From Bacteroidetes bacterium HGW-Bacteroidetes-10 (GTDB taxonomy: Bacteria > Bacteroidota > Bacteroidia > Bacteroidales > UBA932): DNA of 64,000 nucleotides. Both the position numbers and the translations under genes were made by a program. The first letter of the stretch is position 1, and each line of letters begins with the position of its first letter. The notes under the pieces were generated by a model. It was given only the letters and a program-made list of their open reading frames with translations. It was not told the DNA's origin and made no database searches. Positions 17,831 through 26,282 of the stretch are shown piece after piece. The stretch lies in the NCBI GenBank assembly GCA_002842695.1, contig PHDT01000004.1:56410-120409 (forward strand), given 5' to 3'.

Positions 17831-19130
17831 GTTCAAAGAGATTGCGTTCCGGCCAGTTGCTCACTTTTTGCAGGCTTTTACGTATTAATCCGTCAATCTG
17901 CCTGGGGAATCTGGATCCTTTCCATGAACTGGTGTTTGTTATAAGAACCCATGATATCTCGTCGCGCTGATATTTAAGCATCGCGCTTGACCCTGAGAGA
18001 GTCCCAGTTCTTGACCAGTCACCGGATGAGGTTGTTTTGGCCCATCCTATTGGCAGATTCTGAGGAGTACTTGTTGTCATCAAAGAGATACTGCGGGGAG
18101 AGAGAATGTCAGGGATTCCGTCCCTACCATCAATTGATGCAACAAAAAGAAGTAATTCAGAGGGAGATGCCACCCAGGCACCGGCACCAAGTAATCCTTC
18201 AATATTATTTCCTCCGTAACATCTCTGAACCATGTTTTCGCTTCCGTCAAAAGCCTCAACTTTTGGCTCATTTGAGGGTTCGTAATACCTTACTTCGTTA
18301 GGGAATTTTTCTTCATAGAAATTGTGAGCCAGATGCATGTCAAATACACCTGCAGGTTTCAGTACTTTCTCTTTAATGTACTCTTCGTATTCCATCCCTG
18401 AAACAACCTCAATAACCCTGGACAGGATTACATACCCCAGGTTTGAGTAACGGCTCCCGTTTCCGGGGGCATACCCAAGCTTTGAAGAGGTATAATAGGA
18501 GATAATTTGATCTGTGTCGGGAACTGAATCAATTTTAAGCCTTTGGGCCATAAGTCTCGTGCTGAACATAGGATCGACTGCCCTGAGTGTAAATCCCGCC
18601 TTGTGCCTTAACAGGTGCTCGATAGTAATGTTTTTAATCCTGGTATCCTTAATATTCAGAAAATGAGGCATATTTAAAATGCCATTCTCCCCGAAAACTT
18701 TTGAGTTAAGAGAGAGCAGGGTGTCATCAACCATCTTCATGATTCCTGCTGCAGTAATAAGCTTGGAAAGAGATGCAATTCTAAGGATGTGCCTTGGCTC
18801 CATCCTTACACCAAGCTCTTCGTCGGCCCATCCGTATCCTTTTGTGTAGATTAACTTTTCATTCTTCATGATAGCAAGTGAGGCACCTTTTATCTGCCAC
18901 TCTCTCATGAATTTTTCAACCTGAACATCCAGTTTCTCAGTCTCCTGAAGATTATTAAGTTCGTTAGTAACAAGAAAATTCAAAGCGGTTGGTAACTCTT
19001 CTTCATCTAATGGCTCTGAGTTATGACCCGTGAATACATCTCTGAATCCGAATATCAGCGACGTGGCTATGATTAACAAAATGGACAATATTAATAACCT
19101 CCAGCGGCCGCGTTTTCGTGATCTTTTCAT
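17814..19130 (-). CDS. Serine hydrolase, beta-lactamase/class C PBP family
   Basis: A 438-residue serine hydrolase with an N-terminal membrane anchor (residues about 11-30). SLSK holds the nucleophile (SxxK), YSN is the second motif, and RTGTLSG replaces the KTG box. These motifs fit DD-peptidases, esterases and AmpC-like enzymes; resistance should not be assumed. ATG 19130 lies four bases after an exact -7 box. Confidence 0.85.
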   Translation of the reverse strand: MKRSRKRGRWRLLILSILLIIATSLIFGFRDVFTGHNSEPLDEEELPTALNFLVTNELNNLQETEKLDVQVEKFMREWQIKGASLAIMKNEKLIYTKGYGWADEELGVRMEPRHILRIASLSKLITAAGIMKMVDDTLLSLNSKVFGENGILNMPHFLNIKDTRIKNITIEHLLRHKAGFTLRAVDPMFSTRLMAQRLKIDSVPDTDQIISYYTSSKLGYAPGNGSRYSNLGYVILSRVIEVVSGMEYEEYIKEKVLKPAGVFDMHLAHNFYEEKFPNEVRYYEPSNEPKVEAFDGSENMVQRCYGGNNIEGLLGAGAWVASPSELLLFVASIDGRDGIPDILSPRSISLMTTSTPQNLPIGWAKTTSSGDWSRTGTLSGSSAMLKYQRDEISWVLITNTSSWKGSRFPRQIDGLIRKSLQKVSNWPERNLFELKTLL

Positions 19131-19134
19131 ATCC

Positions 19135-19142
19135 CAAAAATA
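19135..19142 (-). promoter_or_regulatory. -7 box of the serine hydrolase gene
   Basis: On the minus strand it reads TATTTTTG, an exact TAnnTTTG match, with four bases before the ATG. A near-leaderless message is implied. Confidence 0.5.
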
Positions 19143-19166
19143 TAAAAAGATGGCGGCGTGTCAAAA

Positions 19167-20528
19167 TTAAATTCTCGCAGATAGTGTTTTGAAGCGAATT
19201 ATAAAGAAAATTGAAGCTGTTAGAAGCCCAAAAGCAAACCCTGACATAAGACCTGCCTCTCCCAGTTTAAATGTAAAACCAAACAGGTAGGCAACAGGCA
19301 GGGAGACAAAGAAATATGATATAACAGCAATTATCATTGGCTTTCTGGTGTCCGTAAGACCGCGCAGAGCGCCCAGTGCTGTTACCTGAAGTCCGTCAAA
19401 AAGCTCAAACAATGCAATTACAAAAAAGATTTTTACGCTTATTGCAATTACCTCCTGATCTGAAGTGAAAAGTGAGGCTATCTCCCTTCCAAACAGAACA
19501 AAAATAAGGGCAGCGCTTCCCATAATTAGAAGTGAGATTTTCATCCCGGCAAATCCATGCTTGCGAACCCCCTCCCTGTCCCTGATGCCAAAAGCATGAC
19601 TTACCAGTATCGTTGAAGCTCCGGCAATTCCGTTTGAAATCATGAATGTAAAGTTTATCATAGTCTGTGCAATCTGGTTAGCTGCAAGTGAAGCAGTGCC
19701 CATCCATCCCATCATTATTGTGATAGCACTTAGAGAAAAGAACTCAATTACCATCTGTCCGGATATAGGAAGGCCAATTTTCGCCAGCTCTCTCTGCTGC
19801 AAAAACGAAAAACGCTCCTTTCCGAAAAACCTCAAAAACCTTTTATAAGAGTGCTTGCAGTAAATTGCAATAATGAATGCAACAGGCATTATTATCCTTG
19901 AGATGAGAGTTGCAATACCTGCTCCGTCAATACCCATTTCAGGTAATCCGCATTTTCCGTAGATAAGGAGATAGTTAAGAAGGATGTTTATTGCATTTGA
20001 ACCCAGTGTTATATACATGGCAATTTTAGTATTGCCAATGCCCTCAAGGAACTGCTTGAAGGTGAAAAAAATCATTAGAGGGATAATTGAAAGAGAGACC
20101 AGAAGGTAGTAATTGTCTGCCAGTCTTGTAACCTCAGCTGGTTGCCCCATCAGCGGCAGCAGTGGCATAATCGCTGCCAGAACTCCAAACAGAAAAACCG
20201 AAAAAAGAGAATTAATGAGAAGAGAGTTCTGAAAGTATTGAGAGACTTTTCTGAACTCGCCTCTTGACCAGAACTGTCCGGCCAGCGGAGTAAGTCCAAT
20301 TGATAAACCAATTCCCAGAACCATTACGTTCATGATGATTGCACCAGCCAAAGATACTGCAGCAAGCGGAGCTGCTCCCAGCCTTCCAACCATTATGCTG
20401 TCTGCAATCTGTACCACAGACTGTCCCGCAAGAGAGAGGATGACAGGAGTGGCAATAACTAAATTTCGTTTGTAGTAATTAGGGCTCAAAAGGTTAAAAT
20501 TAGTAATCAAATTCAATAAATATGTCAC
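19167..20528 (-). CDS. MATE-family multidrug/cation efflux transporter
   Basis: A 453-residue membrane protein with twelve predicted helices in two MatE repeats. PVILSLAGQSVVQIADSIMVGRLGAAPLAA near the N-terminus (listed here only by its key Asp and Gly residues in context) and LPISGQMVIEFFSLS in the second half fit the NorM group. It exports organic cations or dyes with Na+ or H+. The only usable start is GTG 20528, with AGGA five bases upstream; the nearby ATG at 20530 is out of frame and reads straight into TGA. Confidence 0.87.
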   Translation of the reverse strand: MTYLLNLITNFNLLSPNYYKRNLVIATPVILSLAGQSVVQIADSIMVGRLGAAPLAAVSLAGAIIMNVMVLGIGLSIGLTPLAGQFWSRGEFRKVSQYFQNSLLINSLFSVFLFGVLAAIMPLLPLMGQPAEVTRLADNYYLLVSLSIIPLMIFFTFKQFLEGIGNTKIAMYITLGSNAINILLNYLLIYGKCGLPEMGIDGAGIATLISRIIMPVAFIIAIYCKHSYKRFLRFFGKERFSFLQQRELAKIGLPISGQMVIEFFSLSAITIMMGWMGTASLAANQIAQTMINFTFMISNGIAGASTILVSHAFGIRDREGVRKHGFAGMKISLLIMGSAALIFVLFGREIASLFTSDQEVIAISVKIFFVIALFELFDGLQVTALGALRGLTDTRKPMIIAVISYFFVSLPVAYLFGFTFKLGEAGLMSGFAFGLLTASIFFIIRFKTLSARI

Positions 20529-20616
20529 ATATTCCTAACAAAAATCAAAAAAATATTACGATTATTAAAATATTATTTTATATTTGTATTACAAAAGTGG
20601 TTGCAAAAGTCACTAT

Positions 20617-20663
20617 GATGGCAAGAACAGAAAATTGGGGGTTAGTTTTCTGTTCTTGCCATC
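20617..20663. terminator. Perfect 18-bp hairpin, likely transcript end of the SIMPL gene
   Basis: Arms 20617-20634 and 20646-20663 are exact reverse complements with an 11-base loop. The hairpin lies 17 bases past the SIMPL-gene stop and before the MATE gene. The arm carries a 4-T run but no long U tract follows in the minus direction, so termination or 3'-end protection is likely but not certain. Confidence 0.6.
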
Positions 20664-20679
20664 TCTCTTTTTACCCAAT

Positions 20680-21369
20680 CTATTTAAGACTGAATCTCAC
20701 ATAAATTGTGTGTTCAACCCGGATCTTTTCGAAGTCGGGTGTAATGCTCTCTTCCGAATCCTGGGCAGTTAATGCCATCTTCTCCTGTCTGGCATATCTG
20801 ACAATTACATTTGTATTGTCATAGCTTTGAAAGTAAATTGCTTTGTCAATTTCCCTGCCCAGTGCACCTGCTATTGCATCCGCCTGTTTTCTTGCCTTGA
20901 GAGCAGCCATTTTCATAACCTCTTCCTTTACTCTCTCAACATCTGAAAGCCCGGTTTTAATCACACTTATATTAGATATACCCGCAGTTTCAAGCGATGC
21001 GAACACCTTTGCCATAAGCTCAGCAGATGATACTTTAAGCTGATATCTCTTTTCTGCCATGATCTGGTCCTTGCGCAGAATGTACTTTTGATAAAAGCCG
21101 GTCATATCAGAAACGGAGAGGTTTTTCTCAACATCAATTCCAAGCTCCCTCAGTTTCTTAATCATATCTTTTTCCTGCTTTTCAACAGAGATCTTTCCTT
21201 TGTTCTCCTTCTCACTAATAGTAACTGAGAGGAATATTTCATCGGGTACAACCTCTGTTTCTGCACGAGTAGTAACTTCGACATAGTTGATTTCCAGAAA
21301 ATTCTTCTCCTGTGCTCCGGCAATTCCCGAAATGAGGAATGCCAAAGTGATGATAAACAGCTTTTTCAT
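20680..21369 (-). CDS. Secreted SIMPL-domain (DUF541) protein
   Basis: A 229-residue protein with a signal peptide (residues 1-19, ending AGA) and one SIMPL domain; VTTRAETEVVPDEIFLSVTISEKE near residues 33-56 is the family opening. E. coli YggE is a homologue linked to oxidative stress, but the biochemical role is unsettled. It is followed by a perfect hairpin and has no obvious operon partner. No exact -7 box was seen upstream. Confidence 0.85.
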   Translation of the reverse strand: MKKLFIITLAFLISGIAGAQEKNFLEINYVEVTTRAETEVVPDEIFLSVTISEKENKGKISVEKQEKDMIKKLRELGIDVEKNLSVSDMTGFYQKYILRKDQIMAEKRYQLKVSSAELMAKVFASLETAGISNISVIKTGLSDVERVKEEVMKMAALKARKQADAIAGALGREIDKAIYFQSYDNTNVIVRYARQEKMALTAQDSEESITPDFEKIRVEHTIYVRFSLK

Positions 21370-21444
21370 ATTGATATACTATTATTTAATTATAGTTCTC
21401 CTAACTCCAAGCATAAATTGTACCAAATAGTTGATACATTTTTT

Positions 21445-21452
21445 TATCTTTG
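21445..21452 (+). promoter_or_regulatory. -7 box of the AraC-type regulator gene
   Basis: TATCTTTG, an exact consensus match 20 bases before the ATG at 21473. It overlaps a 7-bp inverted repeat, TACCAAA (21421-21427) and TTTGGTA (21449-21455), which could be an operator. Confidence 0.6.
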
Positions 21453-21472
21453 GTACGAGCAAAATAACTATC

Positions 21473-22642
21473 ATGTATAAGGACATTGTTGTGTTATTGC
21501 CCATGTTTGTATGCCTTTTCTGGGCAATCGCGCTTTATTCGGTACATCGGAGGGGAGAATTCACAAGGCTTTCTCTCGCAATATTCATGACTGTATCCTT
21601 TATCCTCTATTTTTCACATGCAGTTTATTTTTACGGATATCTTGACCTCTATGCAGTAATTGATCCGGCCTATACTTTTGCTTCATTATCTGTCTACCCT
21701 CTGTTTTATATATATGTTAGGATGCTCTCAAAAGACGAAACTCTTGAGCCGGCGGTTATCTTCACTCTCTTCCCTGCTCTTTTTTTTGGACTGGCACTTG
21801 CTCTTATATACTCAATGCTGGAGCCGATAGAACTCGACTCAATAATTAATGAATATCTTTACAGAGAGGAGGTTCAGTACGAATACACAATGCTGGGCCG
21901 GATTGCAATAGGAACAATAAAGGCTGGCAGAATTGTTTTTATTCTCCAGATTGCTCCCTTTGTCTACTACTGCCGCAGGGATATATCTGCATATAACCGT
22001 CTGATTGGAGAGTATTATTCCTCGGTTGAGGGAAGAGATCTGACATGGGTTAGCAAGATGACCACAGTATTGTTTCTGACAGCTATTTTCTCAATGATTT
22101 CAGGAATTATTGGACGCAGCTTTTTCTCGCAGGCAGATTATCTGATTTTTATTCCATCACTGATATTCAGCTCAATGCTTTTTTCAATCGGTTTTTTGGG
22201 TTTCCGGCAAGCATTTACAATCAAGGATTATCGAAAAGAGGTATCTTCAAGAGAAAATCATAAAGAGACAGGTCTTAACCTTCAGGATAAAACGAGGGAA
22301 AAAATAAAGAGTGACCTTGTTGTTCTGTTTGAGGAGAAAGAGTATTACAGAAAAACCGATTTAAGAATTACAGATGTATCATCTGTACTTGGTACAAACA
22401 GGTCATACGTTTCGAGTATTGTCAATGTTGATTACGATTCAACTTTCTCTGATTACGTTAATAAATACAGAGTCGAATATGCCAAAAAGCTTTTGCTGGA
22501 TAAGAAGAATCACGTACTTGATTACGTCGCAGAGGAGTCTGGATTTGCATCGGTTAATTCACTTTTAAGGGCTTTTAAAAAGGAGACATCTCTCACTCCG
22601 GGGCAATTTCGTGCTTCAGGCAAAATTTCGGTTGGAGATTAA
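21473..22642 (+). CDS. Membrane-anchored AraC-type transcription regulator
   Basis: About 389 residues. The N-terminal ~235 residues contain about six or seven hydrophobic segments. The C-terminal ~100 residues form an AraC/XylS double helix-turn-helix, with DVSSVLGTNRSYVSSIVN as the first HTH and VAEESGFASVNSLLRAFKKE as the second. ATG 21473 (MYKDIVVLL) is chosen because it follows the -7 box; an earlier in-frame ATG at 21431 would precede the promoter. It may sense a membrane or envelope signal. It lies 351 bases upstream of susC and could control that pair, though this is positional inference. Confidence 0.83.
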   Translation: MYKDIVVLLPMFVCLFWAIALYSVHRRGEFTRLSLAIFMTVSFILYFSHAVYFYGYLDLYAVIDPAYTFASLSVYPLFYIYVRMLSKDETLEPAVIFTLFPALFFGLALALIYSMLEPIELDSIINEYLYREEVQYEYTMLGRIAIGTIKAGRIVFILQIAPFVYYCRRDISAYNRLIGEYYSSVEGRDLTWVSKMTTVLFLTAIFSMISGIIGRSFFSQADYLIFIPSLIFSSMLFSIGFLGFRQAFTIKDYRKEVSSRENHKETGLNLQDKTREKIKSDLVVLFEEKEYYRKTDLRITDVSSVLGTNRSYVSSIVNVDYDSTFSDYVNKYRVEYAKKLLLDKKNHVLDYVAEESGFASVNSLLRAFKKETSLTPGQFRASGKISVGD

Positions 22643-22993
22643 TAGTCCTCCCATTTTATAACTTTTTTATTTCAATTTGTAATGCTATTTATAAGGCTTA
22701 GTATCAGGCTTTATCAATAGTGTAATTATACTATTGTTTTGTAGATGGTGTATGGTTTATGTAATATTTTCAATTTTCTTTTTCAGGCCTTGAAAAGTTT
22801 GACAATGATACCGAATGATTAAAAAGTAATTTAAAAAATCAATCAAAATGAGCCATTTTTTAAAAAATTATTTACGATTCGTTATGAGAACTATCATTTA
22901 AAAAAATTTGCATTGTCAGATATTTTCTTAAATTTGTTACACCTTTTGGCGAAAAAGGTCACCTAAATTTCAAACTAAACTAAAAACTGTTTT
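22643..22993 (+). other. AT-rich intergenic region upstream of susC
   Basis: No gene is seen in these 351 bases. They contain a 22-bp nearly perfect palindrome at 22715-22736 followed by TTTT, probably the end of the regulator transcript; the susC promoter at 22907-22936; and a 7-bp stem (22941-22947 with 22953-22959) near the expected transcription start. Confidence 0.6.
22907..22936 (+). promoter_or_regulatory. susC promoter
   Basis: TTTG (22907-22910), then 18 bases, then TAAATTTG (22929-22936). This closely matches the Bacteroidetes -33/-7 arrangement. The expected start leaves a leader of about 50 bases. Confidence 0.75.
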
Positions 22994-25900
22994 ATGAATG
23001 TAAAAGAGCATTTAAAAAGAGTCAGCAAGCTATTTGCTCTGACTTTGCTGCTCCTCTTCGCAGGAGTCTGTTCATGGGCACAGGTACGCGTTACCGGTAA
23101 GGTAATTGACGTAAATGGTCAGCCATTGGGTTTTGTAACCGTTGTTATTAAGGGCACAACAACTGCCACTAATACTGCAGAAAACGGTACATTTACCTTC
23201 CCCAACACTCCGGCAAACGGAGCACTTATCGTTAGTTCAATCGGTTACAAAACCCAGGAAGTTCTTCTTAACGGAAGAGCTTATGTTGAAGTAGTTCTTC
23301 TAGAGGACGCAATCAGCATTGATGAGCTTGTCGTAACTGCATTGGGCATTTCGCGTGAGAAAAAAGCCCTTGGTTACGCCGTTCAGGACGTAAAGGGCGA
23401 CGAACTGCAGAAAGTTCGTACATCGAATGTAGTTTCTGCTCTTTCCGGCCGTGTTGCCGGTGTGCAGGTAGCAGCCTCATCCGGACAGATGGGTGGTGGT
23501 GCGAAAATCAACGTTCGTGGTAACACCTCACTTACCGGTAACAACCAGCCTTTGTTTGTTGTTGACGGTATTCCAATCAGCAACGCCGACTATTCTTACG
23601 GTGCAACCGGTGGTGGTGGATACGACATGGGTAACCTTGCCGGCGACCTTAACCCGGATGATATCGAGTCAATGTCTGTTCTTAAAGGTGCATCTGCTAC
23701 AGCCCTTTACGGTTCAAGAGCAGCAAACGGTGTTGTAATGGTTACAACTAAAAAAGCTAAATCGGCTCAAAAAACTTTCGGTGTGAGCATTAACTCATCC
23801 GTTTCCATTGATCAGGCAGCCTACATGCCACAACTGCAACAATTGTATGGTGGTGGTTTCGTTTACGAAGGTACCGGCACACTAGACGGCTTCCTCGCTG
23901 CTAATATCGGTGGTAAAACCTACAGACTGGTTGACTATGCTACAGACGAAAGCTGGGGACCAAAATATGATCCTAATATGAAAGTTCTGCACTGGAACGC
24001 ATTCGATGAGTGGGATACCGCAAACTACCTGGTTGAGAGACCTTGGGTTTACCCTAAGAATGACTACAAAACTTTCTTCCAGAATGGTGTTAACTACACA
24101 AACAACATCCAGTTCTCTAAAGGAAGCGAAGATGGAACATTCAGACTTTCGTACACAAACAGCGAAATCACAGGTATCACTCCAAACAGTAAACTCAGCA
24201 GAAACACAGTAAGTTTCAGCGGTACTGCCAAGATGAACAAATACCTGGATATGTGGGCTACAGCCAACTATGTTCATAATAAAGCCACAGGTCGTCCTGA
24301 GACAGGATACGGTGACAGAAACCCTATCCAGAAAATGTGGCAGTGGTCACAGACTCAGATTGACTATGCAGACATGAAAGCATACCTCAATCCGGACGGA
24401 ACTCAGCGTACATGGAACAGAACATCTTGGGATGATTCAACTCCTATGTATACAGACAACCCTTACTGGTCTGCTTACAAGAACTATCAGAATGACCGCA
24501 GAAATCGTCTTTACGGTAATGCAGGTATGAATCTTAAACTAACAGACTGGCTTAAACTTACCGGCCGTGTGGGTGTTGACTATTTCAGCCTTGCAATGGA
24601 AGAGAGATTTGCTGTTGGTTCACAGGCTACATCTGAGTACTATCTTGACAATCGCGAAGCCCTTGAAGTAACTTCAGAGGTATTTGCAAACTTCAACAAG
24701 AGGTTTATGAATGACAAGATGGGTATCTCTGCTCTTATTGGTGCTGCAAGTTCAGACAGACAGTCATGGAGAACAGGAGGTATCACAGTTGGCGGTCTGG
24801 TAATTCCTGGCCTTTACAACCTGTCAAACTCACAGACTAAAGCTACTACATACGATAATAAATCTCACAAGAGAATTAATTCTGTATTCGGAAACATTAC
24901 TTTTGACTACAATCAGTTGATTTATGTTGACCTTACAGCAAGAAATGACTGGTCTTCTACACTTCCTGCAGGAAACCGCTCATATTTCTATCCATCAGTA
25001 AACGTTAGTGCTGTTCTTACATCAATTGATGCACTTAAAGAACTTAGCTGGCTTAACTTTGCTAAACTAAGAGGAGGCTGGGCACAGGTAGGTAACGATA
25101 CAGATCCGTACAACCTCGAATCCTATTACGCAGCTTCAACAGGCGGCGGATTTGGAAGTAACCCTCGTTACAATCCTCCAACAACTATGTCAAACCCATT
25201 CCTTAAACCTGAGTCGACTAAATCATGGGAAGTTGGTATTGAGGCTCGTTTGCTGGATAACAGAGTAGGATTTGACGTATCTTATTATCAGAAAGATACA
25301 TATGATCAGATTGTTCCTGTAATGGTATCAGGCGCAACAGGTTATGCAAGTATGTATATCAACTCAGGTCAGATGACCAATAAAGGTATAGAGGTTACTC
25401 TCAACCTTACTCCTGTTAAGATGAACGACTTTACATGGGATATGCAATTTAACGTTGCTACTCTTAAAAACCAGGTTGTTTCAATTGCAGAAGGTCTGGA
25501 CTACCTGAATCTTCAAAATGCTCCTTTCCGTGTTAAGTCTGGTGCATTCAGAGGTGCTTCATACCCTGTTATATATGGTACAGGTTATGTTTATGACGAT
25601 GCCGGAAATAAGCTGATTAACTCGGCAAACGGTTATTATTCTGCAACTCCAATTAAACCAATTGGTAATGCTACTCCTGACTTTACTGCCGGTATGACAA
25701 ATACATTTAACTTCAAAGGTTTTGATGTAAGTGTTCTCATCGATATGCAAAGAGGCGGACATATGTACTATACATCACATATGTGGGGTATGTACTCAGG
25801 TCTACTTGAGGAAACAGCTATCCAGGATGGCAAGGACATTCGTGAAAATGGTGTCCTGATTGAAGGTTACTATGGTAAATACGATGCCGCAACTAAGAAA

Positions 25901-26263
25901 TTTGTATACACAGATGCAACCGGTGCTGTAACAACAACACCTGTTAAGAATACAAAGGTGCTTGGTGCTGAGGCTTATGGTGCATACCACTATGACAGGA
26001 ATGATGAGCAGAACGTGTTTGATACAGATTATATCAAACTTCGCGAGGTTCGTCTTGGTTATACTATTCCTTCTAAATTCACAGGTCCTATCAAACAGCT
26101 CCGTATCTCTGCCTATGGCCGTAATCTGGCAATCTGGGGAGAAGCTACCAAGCACTTTGATCCTGAATATCTGCAAATGGCCGGATCCAACGCTCAGGGT
26201 ATTGAGGGTGGTTATATTCCATCAACAAGATCTTATGGTTTCAGTCTAAGCTTTAACTTTTAA
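22994..26263 (+). CDS. SusC/RagA-family TonB-linked outer-membrane protein
   Basis: A 1089-residue importer barrel. The signal peptide ends near residue 29 (SWAQ). A carboxypeptidase-like domain (about 31-105) is followed by the SusC signature region (VVTALGISREKKALGYAV, near 113-130), a plug with VRGNTSLTGNNQPLFVVDGI, and a long barrel ending SFNF. With the SusD lipoprotein 19 bases downstream it forms a lidded oligosaccharide, peptide or glycan importer. No glycoside hydrolase, sulfatase or peptidase gene is adjacent, so the substrate is unknown. Confidence 0.95.
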   Translation: MNVKEHLKRVSKLFALTLLLLFAGVCSWAQVRVTGKVIDVNGQPLGFVTVVIKGTTTATNTAENGTFTFPNTPANGALIVSSIGYKTQEVLLNGRAYVEVVLLEDAISIDELVVTALGISREKKALGYAVQDVKGDELQKVRTSNVVSALSGRVAGVQVAASSGQMGGGAKINVRGNTSLTGNNQPLFVVDGIPISNADYSYGATGGGGYDMGNLAGDLNPDDIESMSVLKGASATALYGSRAANGVVMVTTKKAKSAQKTFGVSINSSVSIDQAAYMPQLQQLYGGGFVYEGTGTLDGFLAANIGGKTYRLVDYATDESWGPKYDPNMKVLHWNAFDEWDTANYLVERPWVYPKNDYKTFFQNGVNYTNNIQFSKGSEDGTFRLSYTNSEITGITPNSKLSRNTVSFSGTAKMNKYLDMWATANYVHNKATGRPETGYGDRNPIQKMWQWSQTQIDYADMKAYLNPDGTQRTWNRTSWDDSTPMYTDNPYWSAYKNYQNDRRNRLYGNAGMNLKLTDWLKLTGRVGVDYFSLAMEERFAVGSQATSEYYLDNREALEVTSEVFANFNKRFMNDKMGISALIGAASSDRQSWRTGGITVGGLVIPGLYNLSNSQTKATTYDNKSHKRINSVFGNITFDYNQLIYVDLTARNDWSSTLPAGNRSYFYPSVNVSAVLTSIDALKELSWLNFAKLRGGWAQVGNDTDPYNLESYYAASTGGGFGSNPRYNPPTTMSNPFLKPESTKSWEVGIEARLLDNRVGFDVSYYQKDTYDQIVPVMVSGATGYASMYINSGQMTNKGIEVTLNLTPVKMNDFTWDMQFNVATLKNQVVSIAEGLDYLNLQNAPFRVKSGAFRGASYPVIYGTGYVYDDAGNKLINSANGYYSATPIKPIGNATPDFTAGMTNTFNFKGFDVSVLIDMQRGGHMYYTSHMWGMYSGLLEETAIQDGKDIRENGVLIEGYYGKYDAATKKFVYTDATGAVTTTPVKNTKVLGAEAYGAYHYDRNDEQNVFDTDYIKLREVRLGYTIPSKFTGPIKQLRISAYGRNLAIWGEATKHFDPEYLQMAGSNAQGIEGGYIPSTRSYGFSLSFNF

Positions 26264-26282
26264 TTAATAGGAGATGCTATTT

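Noticed and set aside
17814-19130. Antibiotic-resistance beta-lactamase
   Set aside because: The SxxK/YxN motifs are shared by many peptidases and esterases; nothing specific to a resistance enzyme is visible.
20522-20772. Small plus-strand genes after the TATATTTG at 20579
   Set aside because: The frames cross the hairpin and run antisense into the SIMPL gene, with no protein-like features; the box is in an AT-rich stretch.
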